A stretch of DNA of 64,000 bases, taken from Scytalidium lignicola. Lineage: Eukaryota; Ascomycota; Leotiomycetes. The stretch covers positions 62,001 through 126,000 of the forward strand of contig NCSJ02000048.1 of assembly GCA_002812745.2 (NCBI GenBank), in the 5' to 3' direction. Below the pieces are notes generated by a model. The model was not told where the DNA came from, searched no databases, and saw nothing but the letters and a program-made list of their open reading frames with translations. The position numbers and the translations under genes were made by a program. Below, in pieces: positions 48,819-60,532 of the stretch (positions within the stretch are counted from its first letter, which is position 1; each line of letters opens with the position of its first letter).

Positions 48819-50213
48819 CTATTTTGATTTTGCTCCAAAGATACCCGGTTCAGCAACCGCCTCCTCTGAACTAAATATCGTGGGACAGATACGTGGCTCT
48901 TGATACAATTTGCATCCAGAGATATAACTGGATCTACCTCTAGCTCGCAATCGCAGTTGTGCACTTGCTGCAATTTCCCAGTCTGCCTTTGCTTGTGTAG
49001 TAAGTTGGCCACCCCAAGTACTCAACAATCGGATTCTTGCACGTGCTGATTACCGTACATACTGGAATATATATGCATGTCCCTTTTCACCATTCCATAA
49101 CTCCATGGTCTTAAGCTGTGGCATCTTCTGAACTGCCGCTGATCAACTTGTCATAATCCCAGGGGTTAAGAGAGCAGGAAGTGAGGGACAAACACATCAA
49201 ATTTTTCCACTTTACTTTGTTCTTCTTTTTTTGATCCTGTTCAGGTTAAAATGCATAGATAAAGTCTTTTGCGTCAACGTTGAGTGAGACGTGCAGTTCC
49301 TCGAAATTGCGGCTTGTCCTCGCAAGATTTTGCCCTAGGAGTGTATAACGTTCTCGCTCTCTGTTTTTATGAAAAGTATATTTGGGGTCTTCAAATATAG
49401 ACGCTATTTTTAGACTCCTTCTGTATGTAAATACGTTGAGCAATAGAACATGATGCTCTTTGTCACATAGTTTCTCGCCAGAGTAGCTCTCAGTATTGAT
49501 TCCACGCTATGGTTCATTAACAACGTGTTCAAGACGGGCTAAGAATCGTATGATTAATTGTAACCCCTTAGTTATTGAAAATGCCCGATAGAATTGTCGG
49601 CAAATGACAAGTCGTTGGACTGCTTTAACTTTAGGTAGTACTCTCTGCATCTTTCTAACAGTGTGATCTAATTTAAGACCGTTGGGATATCCAAAAACCC
49701 TCATTTTAACATTGTCTTCCAAGCGGCGAGTTCGTCGACCTTCTTCCCAATTATGAGCATGGTCATGAGGAGGTTTCTCTAAGCTGGGTTTATTTTTACA
49801 CCAAGCCATGTCGTCGATTCGATAGTTCAGCTCTTTGCAGAAGTGTTTTAAGTCGCTCGGAGAATGGGCACTTAGCTCCAGTGTTACTTCATCCTGATTG
49901 ACTTTGCTTTGCCAGGTAGATATAATAGAAAAGAGATACCAAATTGCATTGGTAAAGATAAAGCTATTGTTCTTAATCTCCTCGGGTAATTCCTGTTTAT
50001 TACAAGACTCGCAGCCATACTCGGGAAGTTCCAAACGCAACCAAATCCATTGTACAAATATTACTCTTTGGCCTCTTACAATATTGCTAAATTTAGGGAT
50101 ATCAGACTGGTGTAAAATAAGACTCCGAAAGTTCTGCTGCTCAAACAAATGCTGCCACTGCATAAGCAGACTGATTATATCGTCGCACTGAATTCGGTCG
50201 GTAATGTTTCCAT
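48819..50213 (-). pseudogene. F-box-family gene with nonsense codons and frameshifts
   Basis: Begins METLPTEF at 50213, an F-box start, but about 25 residues of the F-box are missing. The frame then shifts into QWQHLFEQQNFRSL at 50163. A 218-codon frame follows (FVQWIWLRLELPEYGC, LTLELSAHSPSDLKHF in slightly different form, RLVICRQFYRAFSITKGLQL), ending VVNEP then TAG at 49507-49509. The same frame continues as RGINTESYSGEKL to NVDAKDFIYAF and TAA at 49246-49248. Later pieces are MPQLKTMELWNGEKG and, in another frame, DANCIKSHVSVPRYLV. The TAG replaces a Trp expected in the family's EPWRG motif (TGG to TAG). Remnants line up end to end over a full-length gene. Confidence 0.75.
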
Positions 50214-50877
50214 TCTCCTAACATTTTGCGAATTATTATTCGAAGTTGTGATGGTAGATGTTCCCAGCAGTATATGGAGTTTTCACTGCGTTGAAGAAAC
50301 ATCTTGGTGATGATATGATGATGTCGACGGCGTAAGACTTTGATTTAACAACTCAAGTCGTGAAAAATGCACTATATCAAAAGCTAGATTTGAAGGGCAG
50401 ACCAGGTAGGTAAATTTAAATAACTTGGAACTAAGAATACGTATAATATTTTAGTATTGAAGTTAAAGAGCTAGTTAATTATGAATTGTGGTTCACCAAC
50501 CCATGGCTACATCGGGTGGGCATTGACAAGGTTAATATAGACACGAGCAGCACATCTCATCTAACGCACAACATTCACTCTCAACAAATGATATTTAGTG
50601 ATGGCATTGGCTTTGTTTGATGACCACCAACCTTAGTTCATTGTCAAGAAAACTACATTTTAGACATAGTCACTGTAACCTTGATGGCGACGTTGTACAA
50701 GTCCATTAAGCAAACCATTCTAAATAGTTAAGATTGAAAATGATGAAGTAATTATGTGGTAGTAATGCACTGAAATCTTCTATCTCTAATTTAATGAGCT
50801 TGTTTTCCTCATTAAGTTTGCCGGGGGTTAAACATGCTTGGTAAATTTAGTGTTCTAGCATATTATACGTGTCTGAG
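50214..50877. other. AT-rich spacer
   Basis: No coding sequence, RNA gene or repeat recognised. Confidence 0.5.
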
Positions 50878-51318
50878 TCAATTCTCATTTGAATGATGTT
50901 GACTTATGAAATGCCGAACACGCTTGTCTAATTTGCAGATGAACTTGATCAGGGGAAAAGAATCGTCCGAACTCCTCCAAAGGGCGCACCGAATCGCTGC
51001 AAAGAGTGCAATCAAAACGGTGTCCTCATTTCTGATATCGACTGTGGTTTGTGGCAGACGATTACGCGTAGCATCACCTACGTAGCTTGCTAGGCTAGTT
51101 TTCTTTTGCTTTCCCACAATTTTGAACCCCTTCATTTGCAGCCTTTCCCATTTGATTTTCGAAAGGTTGTTTTCAGTACCGGGTGTGTATTTAAATTGAT
51201 GACAAAAGGACGTCGAGTCCAGTCCATCAGATGGGCATCGAGAATCTGGTATACTTTTGCCTGAAACACTATTTACACCAGAGTCGGAGTGGACATGTGA
51301 TGGCTCGACAGATTTCAT
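50878..51318 (-). CDS. Short unknown frame, possibly tail of the C2H2 gene
   Basis: A 146-codon frame with ATG at 51318. The product has a Ser-rich N-terminus, a basic middle (KGFKIVGKQKKTS) and an Ile/Leu/Phe-rich C-terminus. I do not recognise it. It lies downstream of the minus-strand AcuF-type C2H2 gene, and the intervening 480 bp contain protein-like readings (for example PERGRKYPPLTQEQVKVRVP) in interrupted frames. It may therefore be the degraded 3' end of that gene rather than a separate one. Confidence 0.3.
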   Translation of the reverse strand: MKSVEPSHVHSDSGVNSVSGKSIPDSRCPSDGLDSTSFCHQFKYTPGTENNLSKIKWERLQMKGFKIVGKQKKTSLASYVGDATRNRLPQTTVDIRNEDTVLIALFAAIRCALWRSSDDSFPLIKFICKLDKRVRHFISQHHSNEN

Positions 51319-51796
51319 TCTAGAATTAGGGATTTTTTCCCTCTAGACTAGTACGCTGCCCTCTCGTTGTGATGCACTATTGTGGGGGTGACTGTTTCGG
51401 CACTGTTCCTATGCGCTACTTGCTCCATCTTGGCTTGAGGCACCCTGACTTTGACTTGTTCTTGTGTTAGTGGTGGATATTTCCTTCCCCTTTCCGGAAG
51501 ATGCATCGACGCTCATTCCTCCAACTCATTTGAACTCGTCGTAATCTCGAAGCGGCATGGAATTCGAAGAATTTGCTGTATCCTTACTTTCATGAATCAG
51601 CTGAACAGATTGAGGGGACGGGACATTGAAGCCAGGGATATTGTGGGAAGGTGTGCAGCTGTCAGCTGGGTTACCCTGTGTACCAAATCACTTGAGCGAA
51701 ACTCCTCTCGTCCACTAAGATTTATAAGGGCCTCCATCTCTTTTTAAACTTACTGGTGGTGGAGGTGGTGGTAGCCTTTGCATTGCAGCAAGGCGA
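51319..51796 (-). other. Interrupted coding-like stretch downstream of the C2H2 gene
   Basis: Just past the stop at 51797-51799, the +1 frame reads KADRLAAMQRLPPPPPPVSL and reaches a GTAAGT near 51743-51748. Sequences of this type often end the family's proteins, so the C2H2 frame probably shifted here. Further on, broken frames look coding but carry stops. Confidence 0.35.
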
Positions 51797-53948
51797 TCAG
51801 CTTTCGAGGAAGTGATAGATAGCGGGGGCATTGGCGCCAGGAATCAATGACCGCTTGACATACAAGGTAATTGATTTTGTTTCCCTTTTATCTTTGCGTC
51901 CCTTTTCCTTAAGGACTCCTTCCTTTATTTCGAGTTGTGCCAATGACCACTCGAAATTTTGGTCCTGCTCGTTCCTCATCAAATCATCCAATAGACGTGT
52001 TATTTGATCTTGCTGATTTGGATGTAGAGAGGCCTTTTTTTCAGCAATATCCCTGTATTTGTCCATTTGTTCGTCCAACTTCTTGATTCGCGAGGTGATG
52101 ACATCGTGAAATAGTGACTCCTTTACACGTTCAACGCGCATCCAGGTGGCCTTCTCCTTTGGGTTGGATGATGGAACTTTTCGGATGGTATAAACGGAGT
52201 ATCCTGGTGGCGGGGGAGGTGGCGGGGGAGGCGGTGGCCCAGGAGGTCCTTGATGCCCTTGATGCCCTTGTTGCCGTTCATCATCAGAGCTCAGATCTTC
52301 ACTAATTTCAGTTACACCTTCTACATCATCTATAATCGTTGACAAATCACAGCTCAGATTTTCATCGTTAGGTAACGCCACGAATGCCAATTGTTCAAAA
52401 TGACCACCGAGGTGAGATTGGAATTGCTTCAACGCAACATCGCATTTTTGAGAGTTGTTTGCTGTCTTTAATTTTCTTGCAAATTCACAACACAAGGGAC
52501 ATTCAGTTGCATCTATTCTAAACTTTTGCCACGATTCCACCTTTTGCGTGTCATTAGATTCATCGCTTCCCGCATGATGATCTTGCAAGTGGCTGTAAAG
52601 TTCGGGCTTGGACCGAGGGAGCCCATCAGTGCATAACTTGCACTCCCAGAGCTTGCGGTGAAATTTGACCTCGTGCTCAAACCAGTCATGTTGGCTTTCG
52701 AACATATTCAATTCGCATTCGATGTCTGTGCAAACATAAGGTCTCAAGTCGCTCAGGATATGTTTCCTAAATTCTGATCAGTAACTAATTCAAATAAAAC
52801 TTGAATTCAAGATGTACTTCTAATGGGCTTGATCAGCCACCATCTGCAGTCGATGACAATATGGATATTCAAACATTTCGCCATATTCCACTCTGATACC
52901 ATTGTCATTCAATGGCAAGGGCGGTGTTCTAAGTTTGTTGGTCGCGCCGTCCGTGCCACGGCTTGAGTCGGCGTACTCTGTCATGGGCCGAGTGGAATAT
53001 CTGACATTATGGGTAGTATTCTTATCTTCAAAGGCAAATGTCTCCCACTCCTTAGAGGCTAGGAGATGTGTAGAAGCTTTTGTCCCTGACCATATGGTCT
53101 TCCCATCTGAGCCATACTTTAGATTATGAACTTCTTCGAGCCTTTGCTGGTGGTTTTTGCGATACAGCAGAAACTGACGTCGTCTAGTAATAGCGAGGCC
53201 TAGTCGATCCAACAGCCATGTCTCTCCCGTTGCCTCCGGATACTTGTCTCGAACGTGGACTAAATCAGTGGTGCAATTGAAGTGGGGATATCGAAGAGCA
53301 GCTTTAGCGTACTCGTCTGTCGCCGGCTTTCCCCTGATAACAATTGAAAGTCGAAAAAGATCACTGATTCTATCTCGTATGGAGTATAGAAGTTCTTTTA
53401 TATCAGAAGAAGAATAATCTTCTAGAGCTTCTTGTTTTTCATGAGAAAGCGGCAGTTCTCCTATCCATGTCCCGTTGGGTGTAACGCCGCGAAGGATCTT
53501 GGAAACTGAAACACTGATTAGCAAGTTATCCAAAAACTTCCTTGGGCAAGAACGGACTGGATTCAAGGTCTTCCACCAGATAATCCAGAACCTGATTGAT
53601 ATTGCGCTGGGCTGTTGGGTCTTCTCGTATACGATACTCAAGAGAGGTAGGTAAATGACCATCTTGAGTAGCAGATATATTCCTGGACCACAAGCGGTAC
53701 TTTTCTTGTTGAGATTCCATCTCTCGGAAGGTTATAGTTTGGTCAATTTCTTCATCTAAGTTCGCCCACTCATTGCACACCTTATCAAAAAGTTGCTGGC
53801 ACAGCCGACTTTTCTTCGCAACGGAAGGCGTGTGTAGCATAGTTTCAAACTTTGAAGGGGAGACAGTTAATAGTAGAAATATCTCAAGGCTGCAATCCAG
53901 TAAGTTGAAATTGTAATTTGATGAAGACCCGATGAAAGTTTCTATCAT
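51797..53948 (-). pseudogene. AcuF-type C2H2 zinc-finger protein gene with internal TAG (about 682 codons)
   Basis: Exons are 53558-53948, 52818-53505 and 51797-52766. The first donor (GTCCGT) is unusual, so that junction is tentative; the second (GTACAT) has a 51-bp intron. The N-terminal helical region (CQQLFDKVCNEW, LWSRNISATQDGHLPTSLEY) and LSIVIRGKPATDEYAK with AITRRRQFLLYRKNHQQRLE are typical of fungal AcuF-type C2H2 proteins. Zinc-finger parts are CTDIECELNMFESQHDWFEH, CKLCTDGLPRSKPELYSHLQ and a CPLC...H type finger. A polyproline run precedes a helical C-terminal domain (HPNQQDQITRLLDDLMRNEQ). TAG at 52820-52822 falls where the family has Trp (QAHW before KKHILSDLRPYVC), making it a TGG-to-TAG change. 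A probable frameshift occurs at the 3' end. Confidence 0.7.
52203..52241 (-). repeat. Polyproline-encoding repeat
   Basis: GGCGGGGGAGGT-type repeats on the plus strand encode a run of eleven prolines on the minus strand, just before the C-terminal helical domain of the C2H2 protein. An adjacent duplicated TTGATGCCC unit encodes GHQGHQG. Confidence 0.7.
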
Positions 53949-54167
53949 CGGTGTTTAGAACAGCCTTGCAGTGCGGCGAAAGATACTGGCATCTGCGAGC
54001 CACATGTCAGGCATGCATTGGTCAATCTCAGCGGCTCATCTTATTTTACACTACGTACTTACCTTATTTTCTCGCAATTGTTTCGCCTCAAAGACCCTTT
54101 AATTAAATGTCTACTATACTAAAGGGTATTTATTGAAGGTTTGAAGCTCTTGTTCAAAGACAACTTG
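53949..54167. promoter_or_regulatory. 219-bp bidirectional promoter
   Basis: Only sequence between the start codons of the C2H2 gene (-) and the DUF7580 gene (+). The short distance implies shared control. No operator recognised. Confidence 0.55.
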
Positions 54168-56551
54168 ATGATGGAGTTCGCAGGCCTTGCCCTTGGCGTT
54201 TACCCTGCAGTTTGTCTACTTCTCGATCAGTACAAAGCCGGCGCAAAGTACGTGAAAAACTATCGGTAATTTCTGAAAAACTACACTTCTTTCATAACAG
54301 AAATTAGCTTCCAGCAACTCGAGTTTGAAGATTTACTTTATGACCTAATGTGCTCCGGTCCTGAGCCATACCTCACTGGTAGTATCAGTAATCGGCAGTT
54401 TCTTGACATTGTTAGCAGAAAAGACTACAATGGTTGGAATGATCTACGACTGCATAAAATATTAGCAATACGACTTGGTGATAGCTATGAGTTTGTTTTA
54501 GAAAGACTGAATGAGGTATGGGAAACATTCGAGAAGCTAGAGACACTTCTACAGATCCAAGAGGTAAGATTCTATAATCTTTTACGGCCATTTCAAAAGT
54601 CTGGGATCAGTCTAATCTATCTGTAGTATCACGGGTATACAGAACCAGCGGACTACTGGCAATTTCAATTGCAACGTGCTAAGCAAACCTGGTTTCAGCC
54701 AACCTACTTGGAGAACTGTAGGAAAATGGGGGACCAGATTAGTCAGATAAAGCATAGAGTGGCGAGCTGTGACCAACGTCGAGAACGTGAAATGGGAGCC
54801 AACACAGACTCTTTTGGAAGTATTTGGTTGACTGCATTTGAGAGCGCTACTAATCTTTATAATGTGCTAAAGATTTCATGGCGTTGCCATTGTAATCTGA
54901 CTCACAAAACCTTGCTGAATCTGCGAAGCCTTATATCCGACTCTAAACAACACGAAAAGGGAATTAGCCTCATATTTGCTCTCCCATCTTCATCTAACAT
55001 TGGTATGAGCATTACTAATAGCGAAGACAAATGATGCTGAACGAGTTTATGCTAATACCAACTCAATATGTAGACAATCAAAATTTTGCCGCATCACACC
55101 AGGGGTCTAGAGAATGGGAAGTGTACTTGAAAAATAAGAGTCTCCACACGAGCAACAACTTCTCTGTCACCACAAAAGACCATGTTGTCTAATATCGTAA
55201 CAATGAATTCATCGGTTCAAGCTTCCATTCCAGTTTCTGCAAATCTAAATATTCCAACAACCAGGAAATCGACAATCTATTCAAGTTTATCTTCCATAGA
55301 AACTGTATCAGTGGGGAGCTCGATCATGTCAGGTGAAAAGGAAAGTATGAGGGCTCACGGAGGGATTAATAACTCGGAGTTGTCAATATCTTCAAAAAAT
55401 CATAACCACAAATTGCGACCCCTGAAAGCGCTCGTTTCTAGGCTCAGTCTGTTAAGGTGAAATAAAACTTAGATACCACCTTTGCATACTTTGGTTGACT
55501 CTAGTACAGAAGTTCTAAACAATCAAATATCAACATGACTGACTGCGTAAGCTCTCCAAAAACTTCATCGCATACGATACCAAAACCCTTCAAGGTTCAA
55601 GAACATATGCGACATAGAGCTCCACGGGTCTTCTCACCACAAAATCCACCTGAGAAGGCCACAGTGTCATCTACACTTGATGTCCCAGAGACCAACCTTT
55701 CCCCGCCTGCCTTAGCAGTCCCTTTGAACACAGATTCATCCAATATCGAGGTTATACCAGACCTTTGCAAAGCCTTGCGGATGTCCAAAGGCACATTATG
55801 TCTGGGTTATCTGGGCAATGAAGATAATTCGCATAATTGTCTTCAACTGTTCTGTGAAAAGTCTGCCACCATTACAGTAGCGAGCCCAAAGTCGACAAAA
55901 ACGCTAAAAGAGCTTCTAGACTTGTCTCCTATAATCTTCTCTAGAAGTGACAAGGCTCTAGTAGCATTGACACTTGCCAAAGCTGTATTACAGCTACATA
56001 CAACTCAGTAGATAGACGAGAACTAGACCAAGGAAGATGTCTTATTCAGGACTCGGGACAATAGAGTTATATTCGAAAATGTCTATTTCACCAGAGAGTT
56101 CCCATCCTTCATATCGACCTCATCTCCATCTTCACCATCTCCTAATGCGAACGTGCCAATAACAGACGAAGAGCAGCAAGACTTATCCAGACTGCAAGTC
56201 AAAGCCAAGATTTCCAGGCTCCGCAACTCACTGGAATGCCTCGGCATAGTGTTAGTAGAACTCAGCCTCGGAGAGCATCTCGAATCTCTAAACGAGTTCA
56301 TGCTTTTGCAGGGTAGCAAAGGCAAGTCCACAGATGTACTTGAACACGCAACATTATGTGATTTTGCAAAGGATTATAGCACTTTAGACACAGTATCGAG
56401 GAATGAGCCTCAGTATTATAAGACAGTTGAATGCTGCTTTTGACCTAGGAACTTGGCGAATGTCAGCAATCGATGCTACAAGGATATTATGGAAGATATA
56501 TATAACGAAGTAATCCCACCACTGTTAGAGCTTAACCAAAATTGGCATTGA
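54168..56551 (+). pseudogene. DUF7580-family gene with Trp-to-stop codons
   Basis: Exons 54168-54265, 54308-54563, 54627-55002 and 55074-about 55180 join in phase (intron 1 is only 42 bp). The N-terminus MMEFAGLALGVYPAVCLLLD is the hydrophobic helix typical of this fungal family, then HGYTEPADYWQFQLQRAKQT and the linker GSREWEVYLKN. Near 55180 the frame shifts. The C-terminal domain (55535-56551) has LCKALRMSKGTLCLGYLGNE, ALVALTLAKAVLQLHTTQ and LECLGIVLVELSLGEHLESL, which define DUF7580. TAG at 56009-56011 and 56024-56026 sit at W positions of the family (LHTTQ-W-IDEN-W-TKEDVLF), both TGG to TAG. TGA at 56441-56443 precedes a final NLANVSNRCYKDIMEDIYNE tail. It is unlikely to be functional unless bases are wrong. 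Confidence 0.75.
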
Positions 56552-57216
56552 TACACGTGTAATGATAACTAAAAGGGTGGGGAAAAAAAAACCTAGAGCA
56601 GAACTTATTGTACTCAGCTAATTTATGCTCACGAACAAACCATAACGATAATATCTGTCCAATTTAATACTCTTGTTTTAAATAATTCGTAAAAGTATCA
56701 ATCTATTGTCCACATCTACCACTTCAAATGGAAAAAGTAACTGCAGTAATATACCTTCTCAGCCGTTTGTTTTCCCACATTTTGATTAAATCAAACGGCT
56801 AATCTTTAATAAACTGCACACGGTCAGCATTTTTTAGCATTTAAATAACTAAAGAAAAGTGCAATCATATAATACAAAAAAAAGTACTCTCATAATTAAA
56901 TATATTCGATAAACTAGTACAAAACCCTATCACAGACCAAGTTGATTCCGGAAGTCTGCTAAAGCGATTCTTCAATTATACTAATCTCTAAATCGATCTA
57001 CTATAGAGGGAGCAAACTATTCTGCGATCCATATATGCATCTATCAAATTGTCTCGGACAACAATTGCCAGCTCAAAGGGCTATAACGTCAAAGTAGGAT
57101 TTCACAATGCAATAACAACTTGATGCCCCTGAGGATTTTAGCGGTGTAGAACACCTATAATTCCCACCCACCGAAGCTGGACAAAAAACCCCGTGGAAAT
57201 CTATATTTTGAACTGC
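56552..57216. other. AT-rich spacer closing the accessory block
   Basis: 665 bp with A runs near 56583 and 56877. No coding sequence recognised. Confidence 0.55.
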
Positions 57217-59663
57217 CTACACTGACACTGAATAGGGTGGCAATTCCTCCATGTGCTCGAATTCCGACATTGAAATTTCATAGCCAAGATGCCGTTTGAG
57301 CAGCTCGTGAGTAACGAACCGCTCTGGGGTATTGCCCTGTGCATCAACAAAGGATACATGGTGGTTGACGTCGCTAATTCTCTGCAACTCATTAGCATGG
57401 CGATGGTGATGAGGACATCCATCGACACCAATCAGGAAGATTGTCACATGAGCCCAAGAGAGACCCAGTAAATCCAGTTCAAACTCGTCCATATCGGTAG
57501 CTTCACCATCGAGGAGAAGTAGCAATCTCAACATGGGAGTTTCAGGGCCTGCTTGCCATCCGTATACGGGATGGTGTATTGCTGACGCGGAATGTTTCTC
57601 AAAATGTAGGTTCTTGACCATCTGCCAGCCTGTCATGACTCGAGTTCCGCCCCCGAACCTGATGTTTCGCCACGTTGCATCAAGATTCTGATGGTTAGTC
57701 ATGCCCATGTAATCAGCTTGACTTGAGAAAGTGGTGAGACTATAACCTCGGAAATCGTGGTCGTGGTTTTCCATCGCATTTGTAAAGCGTCGGATGATGG
57801 CTTTGGCGACATCTAGAGCAGGATCAGTATCTTAAGTAGAATCGATAATGATATTGGGGATCACCTTTGTTCTTTGGCTGGGTAGATCTGGAATAGCCTG
57901 TAATAAGGTACTGGTTATAATTTGGACGGAGAGGATCAAAGTCCATGGATCCAGAGATATCTAAGAGAATCATGGTATCATCTGTAGGTAATTGCGGTCT
58001 ATCATAGGCTCTAAAAGGGGCGGGCATAACCTGCTTAGAGTAGCCGGGTGATGTATGCTGAATGTGACAGGTATCATTGGCAGAGTAGTATTCTGGAGGA
58101 GGCTCGACAGCTGATGCCATTCTAGCACGAGCCATATCCATCTGAGAGATAAAGTCTGGCTTCATCCTAATTCCAACACTTCCCTCTCTGTGGTTCAGGA
58201 TCCAATACAAACGTTCTTCGGCAGTATCTTCGTATCCTCGCCACATAGGAGTGATCCCTCTCCACCCTGCCGCTCCCTCAATGCTGAATTTGAGGGGATT
58301 GGAAGTTTGACCTGCCCAGGCTACTGGAATAGGTTCAAAGTAGCCAGCTCGGAGCAAGTGGAGATATTGAATGGGCTGGCGAGTTCGAAGGTAGGCTATT
58401 TTTCTAGTCATGCCAACCTTATCCTGGTAGATAGTTACAATTTGTCGCCACTGCTCGTCTGGCCATCTACCTTGCTCTTCTGCCAGAATCGCGTTTCTCA
58501 GCTCACGGCCTCGAGTGATACGCCCTTCCGTTTTCGCAACCGCCCTCTCTTCGGACGACTTGATCCCGATAGATTTCCTGAAACTTGTAAACTTAGATGG
58601 TTTGGTAGATGTCTCTGCATTTTCATTGCTAGGATGAGCAGTGATCTTCTGTCGCTTCTCGCTGGATGCCTTTTCAACTGGTCGTTTTTGGTCACCGTCT
58701 GTGGCAATAGTCATGTTTGACATTGCGCCGTTTAGCTCGCTGTCATCCCAGATATTTATCTTCGGCTCCTTGGCATCGATACTGGCTTGAGCTTCCCTAT
58801 TGAGAATGTTGTTTACATGAATGGTCTCATGGATTGACCTTGCGTGACTATCTGGCCTAGGTCTTTGAGGGCCCCACGCAGATTGATAATAGCCATATGG
58901 GGAAGTAACACGGGATCTGTATGGATTATAAGTAAAAATGGTCCCAAGGCCTTGATAATTGTCGTTGTAAGCTTTCTCCCCTTCTCGGACAAAAAGAAAA
59001 TGTTAGCCTCTATGAAGGTGGAAGTCATTGCAAGAAGCCAAACTGACCTGGATACATGACTGCCCTTGACCACATATCCTGCACTCCATATCGATTACGT
59101 TTTATGTTCTGATACCTGTGAATTGGGCAATCGCAATAGTAGTCCGTGTCATGCTCGGGCTCGATTTCACTATTGTAGATAGCGTACTGCTGTTGAAGCC
59201 TCTGTAGCAAGTTCTGCATCTTTTGCTACTGGGAAGTTAGTTGATTGGAGAGGACTAGGAATTCTTTAAGTAAGTCAACCTCGTCTCTCGCACGGACTTG
59301 CCCAGCTTCAATGACTGGATTTGTATGAGGTCGATGGACCGCCCTGCTCGCGCGCTGTGAAGGTAGTGGGTGCGATGGCGGCGCATAGGCCGGCAACTCT
59401 TCATCCTTACTGTTGATGCCTTTTTCAGAGAGCTTGTTATCGCCTGCTTCCTTAGACATTGCAACGGCTGGAACAGAGCGATGCGTGTTGAAAGATGTAA
59501 TGAACTCATCGGCTTGTGGCGAGTCGCCAAGCAAACCTCTGAGATGCTCTGCGATCTGGGCATCGGGAAGCGTGTTCGTGTATGTAATAATCTGCTTAAG
59601 TGATTCTTCATCTAAGGGCAAGAGCTCTGCGAGCTGGGGCAATGCCCATTGCTCGAGCGACAT
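57217..59663 (-). CDS. CUE plus von Willebrand factor A domain protein (757 aa)
   Basis: Exons are 59280-59663, 59048-59225, 57865-58980 and 57217-57812; total closes at 758 codons. The first 55 residues (LAELLPLDEESLKQIITYTN) form a CUE-like ubiquitin-binding fold. A Tyr/Cys segment DTDYYCDCPIHRYQN follows, then a basic linker and a conserved middle region RQPIQYLHLLRAGYFEPIPV. The VWA domain starts near 505 with the MIDAS motif DTMILLDISGSMDF, and later has FGGGTRVMTGWQ and LLLLDGEATDMDEFELDLLG. The C-terminal half is highly conserved in moulds in my recollection. Probable role: cytosolic scaffold with metal-dependent protein binding; not experimentally defined to my knowledge. N at 59671 is in the leader. 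Confidence 0.88.
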
Positions 59664-60133
59664 TTTTTTTNCTTGGTATTGCTTGTATTGCTTACATCCG
59701 AGGGTTTGAAAGAAGAAGGAGCATTACGCGGCATCACTAGTCATATTAATAGCAATAATAACCACTTGTTAACATTGAACTAACTAATCTAAGTTAGTTA
59801 ACTTTGACGTAATTCCTCCGCGCCGAAATACTGACATCTAATGTAAAATTCAATGACATTACATTCCTTACAATCTTGACAATCACATTGTTCTAAAGTA
59901 TGAGAAGTAAGAAGCTCCTACCCCGCTTTACCAAGATTAGGAAAATGCATAGCATAAATTTACAAGGCATCTACACGTGTGCAGTCTAAAATTTACGAGC
60001 TAATATACTAGCGATTGGTTTGCCAAGCCAATTGGCAACGTCTTTAGTACTGAATTTGCATCACAGACACCAGGGGTAGAGCAGCCAAGTTAACTAAATC
60101 TATACCGGGACAACTTTAAAGAAGTTTAATGTC
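59664..60133. other. Intergenic region
   Basis: Leader of the VWA gene (with an N after a T run at 59671) followed by AT-rich sequence. No gene recognised. Confidence 0.5.
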
Positions 60134-60433
60134 TTACATGTCACTGCTGATATTACTCGCTTGATTTCCTTTCAATTTGCAAACTTCTACCATTTGAAAA
60201 GCATTATTGCATATAAGGCAGTCTACGAAATCCGAATCTCCCAGTGTGATCGCTCTTGTGCACATATTTCCAGGGAGTCTGGATAATCCCGGGTATTTAG
60301 TAGGCCCACAATCGTCTTCAGTCGCTCGAGTGCACAGTGGCTGTGTGCTAGTACCGCAGTGACTAAGAATGGTTGTTGACAATGGATCAGAGGTATCAAT
60401 GATCAAATTCTACACAAAAAGTTGGATTTTCAT
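60134..60433 (-). pseudogene. Possible small cysteine-rich protein relic
   Basis: ATG at 60433 starts MKIQLFV, then TAG at 60410-60412, then the same frame is open for 92 codons to 60134. The open part holds seven cysteines (for example LCTRATEDDCG, NMCTRAIT, VDCLICNNAF, VCKLKG), a density seen in small secreted fungal proteins. The TAG would have to be absent or spliced for a product, and no full signal peptide is visible. Chance is a real alternative. It lies 100 bp beyond the stop codon of the oxygenase gene, on the same strand. Confidence 0.25.
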
Positions 60434-60532
60434 TCTCGAAACGAATCACGAAACTGGAGGAAAATATTTCAAATTCATATACATATAAAGCTGGGGCACA
60501 CGAACCACACCACTAGAACCTCTCGTCCAGCT

